From the NCBI GenBank assembly GCA_918026815.1, contig CAKJVC010000162.1, positions 62,001-126,000 of the forward strand: a DNA stretch of 64,000 nt. The letters run 5' to 3'. Positions 1-12,900 of the stretch are shown in pieces. A program made the translations under genes and the position numbers. The notes under the pieces are model-generated. The model ran no database searches and was not told where the DNA came from. It saw only the letters and a list, made by a program, of their open reading frames with translations. Numbering within the stretch: position 1 is the stretch's first letter; every line of letters starts with the position of its first letter. This DNA is from Chalara sp. BL73. Its lineage: Eukaryota > Ascomycota > Leotiomycetes > Helotiales.

Positions 1-806
1 AGACAACGGTCTCGACTTCCGGCTGCTTAGTCTGTTACAGGATCCATCGAAGCGAGGTCGATATCGATCAGGGTGACGAACCTCCTATTTTATTCCAAGG
101 CAAAGCTGGGAAAGGAACGCTGTATAGGGTGATCTAGCTTGCTTGGAGGGTTGTTCTATTGTTAACAGATTAAGAAGAACTCTTGAATCTTGTATACTAA
201 GTAACGGCATACAGAATTCTCACCATGTTCATGACTCTGCTCTGTCTATCAAACGGGTAACGGAGTCGAAAGATTGAAGTGGTTTGAGGGTTCAAGGTGG
301 ATGCTATGAATAGCCAGTAAACGAACCCGCCAACCTCTTGGAGGGAAAGCTTGTGTACTGTAAGTGAGGAACGGTAAGTTTAGCTTTAGGGCAGAGCCAG
401 CCCCCGTACACGGAAAGTTAAACCAATGGAAAGCATCAACTTTTGGGATGAATCGCCGAATCTAGAGTTGCACAGCAACATGCGGCTGAGAAATGTGTCG
501 CTTGCCTCCTGTCATGCTGACTGACAGCCCGCTGACAGCCTGCTCCTCACCAAACACACCCCCCACCTGTAGAAAAGGAAAAGGGGAAAAAAAACGAACA
601 CAAGGAAGTCTAGACTATCGATATCCCCCATTCCAGTATCTTATCAACAAATACGATTAATCCCTTCGTCCAATAATCATCTGGCTGCGGCAGCGTCTCT
701 TCTGCTAGCCGCCTTTCCCACCATCCATTTTATCTCCCCGCACTCTTGCTGCGAAAGACCTCGTCGCGTTGTTTACGCCAGTCCAGAGCTGTAGCAGATA
801 GTCAGT
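1..806. other. 5' flank and leader of the CaM-kinase gene
   Basis: No gene could be supported here. The last 200 bases before the kinase start codon are pyrimidine-rich (CCCTTTCC, TCTCC tracts), as is usual for a fungal promoter and 5' UTR. The first 76 bases are open in one frame and could be the last codons of a gene to the left, but an opening that short is expected by chance. Confidence 0.5.
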
Positions 807-2162
807 ATGAGCCAGCATCATCATCAAGATGGCCAGCAGGGCAAACCTCAGGTCCAAGCCTGTCGATACAAGACGGGAAAGACACTAGGTGCGGGGTCAT
901 ACTCGGTCGTGAAGGAATGTGTGCATATTGATACCGGGAGATACTATGCTGCGAAGGTCATTAACAAGAGGCTGATGGCAGGACGAGAGCATATGGTATG
1001 TCCACCATAGGGCAAATTATATGATGACAAGAATAAGAACTAAACACCCCCCCAGGTTCGCAATGAAATCGCAGTCCTGAAACGAGTCTCTATGGGACAC
1101 CAGAATATCCTCACACTGGTCGACTACTTTGAAACCCTCAATAATCTATATCTTGTTACAGACCTCGCATTAGGAGGAGAGCTCTTTGATCGCATATGCA
1201 GGAAAGGTTCATATTATGAGTCTGATGCTGCAGACTTGATCCGTGCTACTTTGTCTGCAGTCGCATACCTACATGACCACGGCATCGTGCATCGTGACCT
1301 CAAGCCCGAGAACCTCCTTTTCCGCACTCCGGAAGATAATGCGGATCTGCTGATTGCTGATTTTGGGCTCTCAAGAATAATGGATGAAGGGCAGTTTCAC
1401 GTCCTGACGACTACTTGCGGTACACCAGGCTATATGGCTCCAGAGATCTTCAAGAAAACTGGGCATGGAAAGCCAGTAGATCTTTGGGCAATTGGCGTTA
1501 TAACATATTTCCTACTCTGCGGGTACACACCATTTGACCGAGATTCCAACCTGGAGGAGATGCAGGCGATCCTAATAGCAGACTACAGCTTCACGCCAAT
1601 AGAGTACTGGCGTGGCGTAAGCACCTCAGCACGAGAATTCATCAAACGCTGTCTCACAATCGATCCCACCCAACGAATTACTGCACATGAAGCACTTTCA
1701 CATCCGTTCGTAGTCGGAGATCAAACTGCCGCTAAGGATGGTAAGGGCAGTGATTTGTTACCCGTGGTCAAGAAGAACTTCAATGCACGCCGAACTCTCC
1801 ACGCAGCTATCGATACTGTGCGTGCTATCAACAAACTACGAGAAGGCCAATCAGGTATGATGGATGGAGTGATGTCAAGCAACCCGGTGGGAGGTGCCAA
1901 CCCTTTCAAAAGAGGAAACAATGACTCTGGTGTTGGAGGCGTGGGTGAGGATGTGATGGACACAGACTCCGGCTACGATACAGCACCATCAACTGGCGGA
2001 CCAATCTCGGCACCCCCTGTTTATGATTCCCAGATGCAAGGCATAGAGCGCAATTCGGGTCAGGGTCAGACAGAAGCGCAGATTGAAGCACAGAAGCGGA
2101 AAATTGCCGAGACCACGAGAGGACTTTGGAATGCTGGGGCTGCAAGAATCTCCAAGAAATAA
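807..2162 (+). CDS. Calcium/calmodulin-dependent protein kinase (CaMK I/II type)
   Basis: Serine/threonine kinase expected to act in cytosolic Ca2+ signalling. Two exons, 807-995 and 1056-2162, encode 431 residues; the 60-bp intron has GTATGT and CCCAG ends and falls in phase 0. All kinase landmarks are visible: glycine loop LGAGSYSVV (residues 27-35), ATP-binding lysine K50 in YAAKVINK, catalytic HRDLKPEN with D144, DFG with D165 and CGTPGYMAPE. After the C-lobe a basic amphipathic stretch (about 299-326, NFNARRTLHAAIDTVRAINK) matches the autoinhibitory/calmodulin-binding segment conserved in fungal CaMKs. The tail is low-complexity and Gly/Ser-rich. The ATG at 807 has A at -3 and lies just before the kinase domain. 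The paralogue class (cmkA or cmkB type) cannot be fixed without a tree. Confidence 0.93.
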
Positions 2163-5100
2163 AGAACCGGTGCTGATAGAAGCAAAAGTTTCGTTTGTTC
2201 ATATCTTCTTTTACAAACCCTACAGGATGGGATTTGAGCGCCTTATCTTTGATGGTATTACACGGCTTTGCTGATGGCGATTTGAGATGGCATTTTGATC
2301 TACGGGTCAAGCCGGGCTAAATTTGTTTTGTTTCTGTACATGGATGGATATACGCGAGAGGAATAATGATGAATGATGCATCATGAAGGCATGGTCACTG
2401 GAATATGAATGGATGGATAGGGTTATAGTTGTGCAGGAGCACCAAATATCAGACCATAACATCAAGCTACAGTTCTTGTTTTTTTTTCTGTACATGACTC
2501 CGTAACTGCCTGGTTTGAAACACCAACAAATCAGTACTAATAGCCTCTTGAAATAGCCGAACAAGTTTGATCCATCACGTGGGACTGACCAGCATGTCTC
2601 CAGCCGCCGTAAGATACAAGAAAGACTTAAATGACATGGCTCGACTTTGCAAGTTAGCTGCTGTTAACCAAGCTGTATCTTTGCTTATCCGATTCGTCAT
2701 TCCTAAACACTACCTACTGATCTTGTTGAGCAAGACCGTTCTTCGGTGGATATGTATCCAGCGTCTTATATATCCTATCCTAAAGCAATTCAAGACTTGC
2801 TACGAACAGGTTCACAGGTCTACAGATCGCGGCCGTCATATAATGCATACGGCTTTGGAGGATTGCGCGTTTCAGGCAAGAACACGGTCGCTCTAGCTTC
2901 CGCGGGCGGTCGAGGTCGAGCATGGTGCGAGGCCAGAGCTCGTTTGCGCTGGTCGTAGTCTCAACCTCAGCCGGGGCGAGGGGGAGGAGGAGGCTGGCTG
3001 GTAGTGAGCCTGGGGACCCTGGGGACGGCGGCGATCCTTGAATGGGAGCTGGGCTCAGCATGTTCATGGAAGCACAAGAGATACACCTGGAGTTCAAGAG
3101 ATGATGTACGTATGTCAAACTAGAGACCCATTTTTTGTTGGGCATGTTCGGTATCTGAAAGCTCGGCTCTCGAAGCGTATCCCGCCGGATTCTCATTTGC
3201 TTGAGGCCGTCTATCCTGTCGCTCAATTTCTGGTTGCAGACTTACTTATTGGCCACTCCTCAAGGAGCCTCAACCGGGTAGGAAGTTATAGTCAATGCCC
3301 CAGGTTTCCCTCCCGCAGATTGCCCTCTAGCTCTGCGTTTCTCGTTCAGAGACCGAGGAGCTGCCTCCCCCTCGCTTTTAGACAATATCTTCACTGTGCA
3401 TGAATCACAATCTGATGAGAAAGCGTATGTGATCATCTTGAATTCTTGAAATAGGCCACTGGGATTCGGCAGTTACGGGGTTGGTCTATCTGTCGTTCCT
3501 TCCTATATGGTCCATTTTGAAACTCTTAACCAACCGCCTCTTCGAAACGATGACCTCCAGCTTTCTGATTCGCATGACTCGCTCCCTTTCCTTGACAGGC
3601 GAAGGGACATGGTGCGCAAGACAAAGCAAAAGCTTGACGTTGTCGCGTTACTTTCCTTGCAGCCGGGGAGAAGTTATCTCAAACGACCGAGCATGAGGGG
3701 AACTGCAAGCATCACCGGGCACAAGACCGATCGCCGGCGCGTTACGCCTTCCCTTCTACCCAAGTTGGCATAAGAAGATGATATCGGGTCACGCTCAACT
3801 GCGAGCAGAGCTGTACGCCCAGTATCGCTGATGCAAGGCACCTATGCGCTGTTATCCCAGGAATAGGAGGGCATGCTAAACGCTGTTGGATCACAACTTC
3901 ACTTTTGCCGGAGGAATAGAAGGAGGTCCCGATTGAAGGTTTGTTGGTTGGAATTGGCACGGTTGGACCGAAGTGCCGACATTATTCTCGCATCTGCCTG
4001 ATGGCCTGTTCTGTTCGATCATCCTATGTTGGTTTCCTAGCCTGCGTCGACTGGAGTTCTTGCAGCGGCAGCAAGGTGGTGATAGGGGTGACAGTTCGCT
4101 TCCAAGCCTTAATGATGGATCTTATAGTTCAATACTGCGTTACGGAGTAATTTTGAGAGTGGCTTCTCCACTGTCTGGTACTCATTACCCTTTGTTTTAT
4201 TATCACTTTCGTGTAGCGGATCAATACGAACCGTCACCGCTTTTTACCTCAGCCTGCGCCTTGAACGCTCTTGTGTTTCTTATCAACGTTAGATAAGGCC
4301 TTTTCTAGTTTATTCTTCCCGCAGCCGGATCTCCCTTTCTTGCTTGCCGGCGGAAGATTTCCTTGCAATCCGAACCATTGTCGGCGCAAAGTACCACAAA
4401 TAGAAATGATTCCTTCCGTCGCTGTTGATCTGTTTCCCTTGTTGACCCTTGGATGTTTATTAAAGTTTAAGAGATTGTCGCCGTGCCAGCTTGTCGGGAC
4501 TCCATCCATGGTGACAACGTGGGTGCATTGACGCATACCTCAGCCTTATTACATTCCGCATATTGCTCATAAAAGAAATCCTACCCTACGAGATTGAACT
4601 TTTTTGTTAGAGGCTTGCGTAATGTCTGCTGTTCATGCACATAGTCGGAAGTCGGAGGCTATCGTTCTTCTGTTGTAGAGGAGCTTAAGGGGGGATGTTA
4701 TCCCGCCTCCATGGTTGTATGCCAACTGCACTGATCCCTGCTATAGCAGATTTAGTAGCAGCCCTCATTCCGTATCCAAGGCCCGTATTGGAAGGTGGAG
4801 GGGGCAAGATTCTTGGGATTTCGCGCCTCTCAAGTGTAGAGTCGCAATTGGTCCTTGAGACCCTCTATACTCTGAAGGCTTTAGCGATCTCGATAAATCA
4901 ATACTTTGGCGGAAGCAGTACCATACGGGAAGCAACACCGTTCCGCTACCGCTTACGACTCGTCAGTTCGCAACATGAAATTAGCTTATTGTCATTACCT
5001 CCCTATACTCTAAGTGCTCTATTTATTTTGAGATAAAGTAAATCTCCGAAACAGGAAGAGCTACAAAGATGTGACTGCTGAATTGAGAGCCATTCCTTTC

Positions 5101-5857
5101 ATACCATGAAACAAATGTGTCTAGCTGAATCTTGAATTCTGGCTGCGCCATTTTCAATGCTTTCTTTACCAAGATGCAACATCCCTTTCAATCATCCGAG
5201 TCATCCTTATAACCAATCAGCTGTGATGCAACTAGTGAGTGCCATGTTATTGCCATGAATGGTGGCGTTTTTGGCATGATCATTGGGAGCGGGTATCATA
5301 ACTCGTGCCACCCCAAGTTCCTGGTGACGGGCCTCAGAAACGTCTGGGCTCGAAGGATGGTGCCGCCGAATCCCTCAAGACGAATGAAGACACCGTAGAA
5401 AGACCCTACATCCCTGTGCGGGGTGTTTACTAATGCCCCCCTGCCTGAAGTTTTTGATTGTATTTGCGTACCCATCCCACTACCTTGCAGAGTTCCTTGC
5501 ATTTGTACCTCATCGCATTCGGTCAATTACAAAAGCACAAGATTCCCCATGCACACACATGGTGTTGATTGACTCTCCTCTCGCTTTGTCACCCGTTCTG
5601 GTCGAAGTCGTCACTCACCGGAATTGCGACAATCAGTCACCCTTGAGTACCAGTCGTGATGCATACATAGCTAAGGGATTGTGCGCAGTTCAGAAGGACC
5701 CATTTAAACCTGTTTTTACGACAGCAAATCAGGTCATCACCAAACAATCTGTGCTCGCATACTCAGGCATTTAGCCGGATTAAAGACAACCTCGGAGTCT
5801 GCAGGACATCACTGCATAATTAATTTTAATTCAGTCTTCGAGTTCTCGTCTTTGAAA
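2163..5857. other. 3.7-kb stretch without a supportable gene
   Basis: Scattered short ORFs on both strands show no domain, no signal peptide and no consistent splice pattern. The first 100-300 bases are probably the 3' UTR of the kinase gene, and the last 100 the leader of the secreted-protein gene. No terminal repeats or tandem arrays were seen. It may hold a non-coding transcript or old degenerate sequence. Confidence 0.4.
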
Positions 5858-6909
5858 ATGGTCGAACTACCCCTCTATTTAGTTTGGCTAGTCGCAACAA
5901 CTTGTGGACTACTTGTACCGGGCGTAAGGAGTCAGATACAGGTCGACGCTCCTAATGGTCCACCTGCAACTCCAACACAGCCGCATTTTACTTTTGATGA
6001 ATTATACAACCTGCAAACGAAATTTTACGACAACTTCCTTTGGCCGGCAGACGTCAAGCAAGCACAATCCATAAATTCGACCTTGCTTGCGGAGAATGTT
6101 AAGGGCAGGATTGATATTACTCGAACGTTCGAGGGACGTGAACTAAATACCGAGTACCTTTTTGGCCTGTTCGCAAACTCGGCCGACCACCCAGAAGTGA
6201 TCAGCTTAATTGGTGTTCCCGTAAGCTACGAATTCTTGCACTTCACAGCAAATCAATATATCACATCTGTAGCGGCTCGTTTACAATTCAACTTCACCAG
6301 TCTGGGCTTGGTAGTTCCCGTGGAGATTGATTCCTGGAACACATACAATGAGAACGGGGAGATTACGCAGTTCGATGTGACATTCAGATATTGGGAATGG
6401 CTGGTTGACTACATTGTCACCGCAAGGTAAGACTATCCTATAATTGCGTATGAAGATTATGACTAACGGGAGTTCATCAGTGCCCCTCGGCTAGGTGCAA
6501 CTTCAAAAGAAGATGCTCTCCTCAAGCTGCAAGCAGCCGTGGCACATGGCGCTTGTATAACTCATGACACTTATTGCAACGGCACGAATCAACAGTACGC
6601 CGATTTTTCAACTTGCTTCTCGTACCTTACCCAGGATATCCGCCTGGGTCAAGCATTCGAGCTAGGGAGAAACACGCTCTTTTGCAGGAGTGTGCACCAA
6701 AACATGATCCCATATCGGCCGGAGGTGCACTGGTAAGGTTACTCGACAGCTCCAGAATAGAAATCATACTAACTACTCCCTACAGCCCGCACATCGGACC
6801 ATCTGGAGGTGGCATGTGCACTGATGACGAAACATATGTGAGCACTGTCGGCGCTAATATCTTCCCTATTCCTTATATACCCTATGGATATTCCAACCAT
6901 TCTGGATAA
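5858..6909 (+). CDS. Secreted Cys-containing protein, function unknown
   Basis: Predicted extracellular protein of 314 residues in three exons: 5858-6426, 6481-6732 and 6786-6909. The introns are 54 and 53 bp with GTAAGA/TCAG and GTAAGG/ACAG ends, and the phases fit. The first ATG is at 5858. Residues 1-25 form a clear signal peptide (hydrophobic core LVWLVATTCGLLV, likely cleavage after VRS). The N-terminal half (about 35-185) reads like a globular alpha/beta fold, loosely reminiscent of SnoaL/NTF2-like domains. The C-terminal half carries spaced cysteines in ACITHDTYCNG, FSTCFSY, NTLFCRSVHQNM and HCPHIGPSGGGMC. I recall similar uncharacterised secreted proteins in other ascomycetes but cannot name a family. 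A partner or substrate is not inferable. Confidence 0.8.
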
Positions 6910-9134
6910 AGTTAGCGTTGAGCATTTCATTTTGGGTCTGAGCAAGGGCGGGTGTACATGACGGAAAAACATATGGATCGGTTAACGGCTGTGTATATAT
7001 TTAATGGCAATAGAATTAGCATCAAGAGTCTCCTGGGATGGGGGCGGAAGCGTATAAATTGATATTTCTTGCAGCTCCATTTCGCCTACTGCTCTCCCGA
7101 TTTGATATATATATAATTTCCCGTTCTGGACCCAAGGAGAAGCCAATTTCCAGCCTTTTCAAAACAAACATCGGTCACCACCAGCGACCTAAAGTTAAAG
7201 CGATCCTCTAGAGCCCCGGGGGCTCAATGCTAGAGCTTTTAAACAGGAGACGTTAAAATACAGTTCTCAGCATCAGCCACCAACAAACACCACGCGCATG
7301 ACCCAATCAGCTCGCCTACCCAGCTGTCGTACCACTCCTTGAGCCTCGCTACATTGGGCGATTCCGCTCTTGTCTTGCTTACGCTCACGTGGATGTCCTC
7401 TTCTTGTGGCTGGGCTAGCTGTGCTCTTGTTTGTTTGGACGGCTAGACATGCACGAAGCGATGATGGCAATGTATCGATTCTTGCATATATATATATACA
7501 TGTATATATGTATATAGCTGTTGATATTAGTATTGATGTTTACTTTCGTTGGGCATTGATATCTCAATCGCTCCCTGCTCGTCTGGGGATTGTTGACGGA
7601 GGGGTGGGTGGGAAGGGAAGGGTGAGGTAAAGGGGTTGACGGGATGCTTTGCGGTTGGGAGGCTGGCGGAGGTTGCGTGCCATTCTGCAGGGTAGAGGGA
7701 AAGGGAAAGGGTAGTTGGCGGCGTGGGTGCGAGAGGTTTCTGGCGCATATGATGCACTGATTAGAGAGGAGGATGCGGGTTCTTGTCGTCGTGTTTTGGT
7801 GGCTTCTAGGACGGGGAGCTGCGGAAGGTGGTCAAGATGCGGACTGGGTGAGGAGTTGATGGTTTCCTTGCGAGGTCCTTATGAAGTGAAGGAGAGGATG
7901 GCTCCGTTCTTGCGTTTGGTGGAAGGAGCATGATATGCATACCGAAAGGAATTTGAGATGGGGGTTAGGAAGATTAGGGGGAGGGCTGACCGCGTGCCAG
8001 GTGAGAGGGTTCATGGTCCGTAAGATCCAAGATTTGGGGCTTTACTTTCTACTTGATAGAAGGATACTCCCAGGTACTCCAGAATAGAACACTTCCGGCG
8101 CGGTTTCTGACTTTTGTTGAGGCGTACGGACTTTTCATTCTGGTTTGCGGCCCTCCTAAGCTTTCAAGCTTAGGTAGCTCTGTAAAGAAGGGGTTCTGAA
8201 CATGGTGTCAAGAGGCAAAATCAAGGTTATGTCCAGAAGTTCGGTTTAGTGGTGCAAACGCATATTCCTGGAGGATGATATTTTGGCTAACGACCTACAC
8301 TCCAAATAAAAAAGGAGTTTCGGTAACTTTATAAAATCATGCTTGCGAATACCACTTACAATGTCACTAGACCTTTACAAATGATGGCGACTATCCTGTA
8401 TAGAATAGCATTAGGATTTCCCCCAATAACAGAATAGGACAAAACACCCCCTGCCACAGTGATAGGCAATCTCTATGTTTGAGCTTTACAACATTAAATC
8501 ATCAATCTACCATGAGCTTATATCATTGTCTACTTGCGATTGACTCTCGTTGTCCTATAGGCAGTCAGCGTAATCGACAGAACAAGGTATCTAAGTTTTG
8601 TTGGTTTATCGGTTTATTTTACTTGAATGAAAGTATGTGTAGAGGGAGAGAGATGTTTAAGCTGAATGATGTGTGCTATGATATCCCGAAAAAAAAAGGT
8701 AAGTAATATGGCTAAATTTGTGAGATCCAACGATTTGGCTTGCAGAATTGAGGTCAAGAACAAGCTTCAGGCTAAGTTTTTATTTAGAATTCTCGGATAT
8801 GTGCCCGAGCGCAAGGATATATTTTTTTAGGTTTGCTTGTCATCGGGGCATATCGAGATTTTTTTGGCCGGGTGGAAAGAGATAAAGGAATCGAGGCGGT
8901 GTCGATCATGTGATCATATAGATTGCGCTAGTGGAGCACCTCATCCTCACCAAACAGAAAACAATTTCTACCAATTCTCGCCCACAACCCTGAATCGCCT
9001 CTTCAGATTCAGAAATCAGTCTCAGGAAGCTTACAGCGAACCCCAGACGACTAATTGAGATCTTGGGAGGAGGCAATCGCCAGAGGGAAGCTTGTCTGAG
9101 CCAAACGGAGGGGTAGAAGTCCGGGACCGGCGAG
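6910..9134. other. 2.2-kb intergenic region
   Basis: No supportable gene. It holds an AT dinucleotide run with ATGTATAT variants around 7484-7517, a G-rich purine stretch around 7590-7720, and a perfect short palindrome at 8155-8174. Short ORFs here look random. Confidence 0.45.
8155..8174. repeat. Perfect 9-bp-arm palindrome
   Basis: The arms CCTAAGCTT and AAGCTTAGG are exact reverse complements separated by only TC. The site lies about 960 bp upstream of the mitochondrial-carrier start codon. It could bind a dimeric factor or be chance; nothing else marks it as functional. Confidence 0.6.
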
Positions 9135-10267
9135 ATGGCGGACGTAGCTGCGGAACTCGAGGAGGGAGGACTCAAGCGAACGCTGAAGGACCTATTTGCT
9201 GGAGCTGCTGGAGGGGTTGCGCAAGTTCTGCTGGGTGGGTTTATGCTGTCTCAGACTTTCTATCCTTTCACCGAGTTTCTACTATTATCACGTGAAAACA
9301 ACGGTGGGGAAGTCCGACATGTCTTACACATTGAATGTACAAGAGAGCTTCTCTTTGAGATCCTAAAATTCTGGAGATTGGAAATATCATAATATCATTC
9401 ATTTCTACTGTGCTTAGAGCACAAAGCAAAGAAGCCTTCGGCTAACCATACTCAGGTCAACCGTTCGATATAGTCAAAGTCCGACTCCAGACCTCCAATG
9501 CGTATCCAAATGCTCTTGTAGCTGCGCAATCTATCTATAAGAACGAGGGTGCGCTTGCGTTCTACAAAGGGACCCTCACACCGCTCATCGGAATCGGTGC
9601 CTGCGTGTCTGTACAATTTGGCGCCTTCCACCAAGCACGTCGGCGTCTCGAAGAATACAACGCGTCCAAGAATCCATTAAACACCAATCTAAGCTATGGC
9701 CAATACTACCTTGCCGGTGCGTTTGCTGGCGTTGCAAACTCTGTCATCTCAGGTCCGGTTGAGCACGTGAGAATCCGGCTACAGACACAACCTCATGGGG
9801 CGGCAAGACTATACTCGGGACCACTAGACTGTGTCCGCAAGCTCTCGGCTCATCAGGGCGTCCTTGCTGGCCTCTACCGCGGCGAGGCTGTCACCATCCT
9901 CCGTGAAGCCCAAGCCTATGGGGTCTGGTTCCTCGCATTCGAATATTTGATGAATAGCGATGCAGCACGCAACAAGATCGAGCGAAAGGACATCTCATCC
10001 TACAAAGTAGCGTTCTATGGCGGCTTGGCAGGAGAAGCGTTGTGGCTGGCCAGTTATCCCTTGGATGTAGTAAAGAGCAAGATGCAGAGTGATGGGTTTG
10101 GCGCGGATCAGAAATTCAAGACAATGCGGGGCTGCTTTGCGCAGACATTCAGAGCGGAGGGCGTTAGGGGATTCTGGAAGGGCATCGTGCCAACATTGTT
10201 GAGGGCCATGCCGGTCAGCGCGGGCACTTTTGCGACGGTGGAGTTGACGATGAGGGCTATCAGCTAA
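9135..10267 (+). CDS. YMC1: Mitochondrial carrier family protein, YMC1/YMC2-like
   Basis: Solute carrier of the inner mitochondrial membrane; the yeast YMC1/YMC2 relatives are linked to glycine/glutamate supply. Exons 9135-9234 and 9456-10267 give 303 residues, the usual carrier size. The 221-bp intron (GTGGGT...CTCAG) splits a glycine codon just before the first carrier signature. The three repeats are marked by QPFDIVKVRLQT, GPVEHVRIRLQT and YPLDVVKSKMQS, each followed by a Gly-rich FYKG, LYRG or FWKG block. The stretch FYKGTLTPLIGIGACVSVQF is characteristic of the YMC group. The start ATG at 9135 has G at -3 and precedes an acidic N-terminus without a presequence, as expected for carriers. 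The exact substrate is inferred from family resemblance only. Confidence 0.9.
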
Positions 10268-12900
10268 GTTTGGATTAGGGAAAAGATGATATATGAGGAA
10301 AATGCTTGGGATGTGTGAATGTGTAGATTCAACTCTCTCACGAAGTATGGGAGATTCCTTAGAAGAGGCAAAATCAACTTTGAGGTTTGGGTCATACTTG
10401 AGCGTGGAAAATTCCACACTCAAGTTCATCAAGAATCCGCTTACTCCGGTCCCTGGATAGCTTTCTCTCGGCTCGTCACCTTTTAATCAAATATCCTGCA
10501 ATCCGAAACGCGTGAATTAACATTTCCAACTTAAACCAACCTACGCGACGCGTTTTTCTCATCAACCCAATGGATCCCCCCTATTTATATATTCCGAGTC
10601 AGCCAATCTTAACCTCTTTCGCGCCGCTCTCGACGCCACATTTTCGTTTCCCGCGGCCAGAATGCGAGGATCCCTGCTCGGCACTCGGGACTTTGCAAGT
10701 TCCATTCGGGGAGCTCGCAATTTGCCGAAGCCGGCCATTTTTTGCATATCTTTTTTTTTTGTACCCTCATATTTTCGCTGCACAAAAAAAAAACTCGCAG
10801 CCCGGAGCCGAAATTTTTTTTTTGTGCAATGCCCGGCAATAAGCGGGGGAGATTTCAGGAGAGGAGCGGCGGGGACGAGAGAAGAAAAACCCCCCATTCG
10901 TTTGTTGTTTTTGAGCGACCGGAATGGCGAAAATTTTTGAAATTGGATGGTGATGATCTGTGGATATGACTGGGGGGGAGATGGGCCGGGTGCCTTAGGT
11001 AAGATTTCTCAGGGATGTGGTAAGCTTTCGTGAGAGAAAAAAAATGGCCGTATTTGTCGTTTAATACGGATGATGGGAAATGATAGTTTTTTTGTTTGAC
11101 ACCAACGCCCTTTGGTTCTGTTGTGCTGGGGAGTTTTTTTTTTAGTTTTTTTTCTCGCACGCATGTTGTTGTTGGAACGTTAGGGATGCTTAGCAACCAT
11201 GTGCTGGTGCGGCGCTTCGCAAGTTTGTTTCTATATGCCGATGCCAACGAATCAGAGAAGGGGAGAAGCGAGATTTCGGTTAGCTGATGACTCTGTTCGC
11301 ATCCCTGGGCTGCATTGCATATTTTACGGTATCCGGAAGCATAATACCGGGGCTGAGAGGAAATACGTGGTAATATGTGGGGCTTGGTTTGGTGCTAAGG
11401 TTTAAGAAAAGAGCTGGGAGTGAGGCTGAGGAAGCTTGGTTTCATCGGCAGCCACAGACTTGTTCAATCCTGAATACGCTTTTAGAAACGCCAATGTTTT
11501 CTAGTAAACGCGTGTCCTGATGCGCATAATACCATAGCCATGAAGGATGGTGTGGTCTTAAGGTTTTTGCGGCACACGGGCCTCTGTATCATGTTCTTGG
11601 GTAGAGGAGGAGGAGGAATGAAGGTGAGTGGTGAGTTCGCAGGTTACATAAGATGTCGTGCGACTTGGCTTGCTTTGATCGGGGGGTGTGGCTGATAGGA
11701 TACACCTCCAAGACTTCACAAGTGCGGCTTCAAAGTATGGCCTTTGACGTGCAGGTCAGCATTGTATGACGACAACAGTCCGCCGTTAACAGCGACGAAA
11801 CAGCTTTTGAATTGCGCGAATGTTAATATATTTTGGATGCAGGGACAATTGTGCAGCTTCATCGTGTTAGATTGGGCATCCTCGCCGCAAACTTGGAAAT
11901 TCGAGCGGATCAAATACTGATGTATATTACCACCCACGCTCCTATAATTTGATTACCGACCACGATAACGGTGAGCAAGTGCCATGGATTGCGACCAGTC
12001 ACAGGCGGCATTTTCACGCTCGGATCACAAGTTTTGTGTGAGTGGTATCCGTTTGCATGGCACAGGAAGGGGTGTGGTCAAAGCAATGCCTGCTGGCCTT
12101 GTTCTTCCCTGCCGTGACTGTGATTATCAAGAAAGCTAGGCAGCCTGGATCTACCCGCGAGGAGGTGTATGGTGAAAGATAAGTACCGTTGTCAGTGTCA
12201 TTAGTGCCTAGGTAAAATGCAAGAACACATGAAAAAAAAGGAAGAGAAGAGAGAAATGAGGGAGAGAGATAAGGCTGATTGTGACAGCACTTATTAACTC
12301 GTCTTCATCATATAAAGCATCAATAAAAATATCAGCCTTTGTCGTCCCTTCACATTCAATAGTTCTTCTCCCCCTTTGATCTTGAGCTGGCGTGTGCGCT
12401 CACAGCTAAATTGCAGCGCCTTGTGGCTGGTGGTAAACTAAAGTAACTGGGGGGGGTCAGCCTTTTATTAGCGACCAGTAAATTGGGTGATAATCTGCCA
12501 AGCATATGCCTAGCACTACCCGTCTAAGCTTCCCATTCCCAGAACGGTGCAAGCCTCCCCAGCATCCCCGACGCTTCCGCTCTTCATTTCCATACCTCGC
12601 AACCTAAATCCTCTCTCTTACTCTCTCCTCGTTGTCCATCCTTTCTCTCTCAACACACCATACCTTCACCACCACCACCAACAACCTTATATCGACTTCA
12701 TGTGCACATCATAGCATACTACCACGACCTTACCCCTTATATATCCCGCCACCTAGCTAACCCCCGAGCGCATCCGGCCTTCCGTCAAGAAAGTCCCTAT
12801 CCGAACCACCAACTGCTCGGGCGGCTCTTACAACCAAAAGGTCATGCCGGATTCGAGCTTTTACGCTCCACACATATCATCTACCTTCACCAAAGTCAAC
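10268..12900. other. 2.6-kb intergenic region with homopolymer tracts
   Basis: No gene supported. Contains A and T tracts of about 7-10 bases, including a perfect inverted repeat at 10780-10827. Purine runs occur around 12230-12270. The last 350 bases are a C/T-rich leader typical of a fungal 5' UTR, leading into the AUR1 gene. Confidence 0.45.
10780..10827. repeat. Inverted repeat with A10/T10 arms
   Basis: Left arm GCACAAAAAAAAAA (10780-10793) and right arm TTTTTTTTTTGTGC (10814-10827) are exact reverse complements, 14 bp each, around a 20-base GC-rich loop. A further T10 tract lies just upstream at 10751-10760. It could extrude as a cruciform, act as a nucleosome-free promoter element, or be the scar of a small mobile repeat. 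Confidence 0.7.

Noticed and set aside
1..76. Short open frame at the left edge that could be the end of an upstream gene
   Set aside because: Only about 24 open codons, which is expected by chance, and no recognisable residues.
7484..7517. AT dinucleotide run as a possible origin or centromere-like element
   Set aside because: Too short and too ordinary for intergenic fungal DNA.
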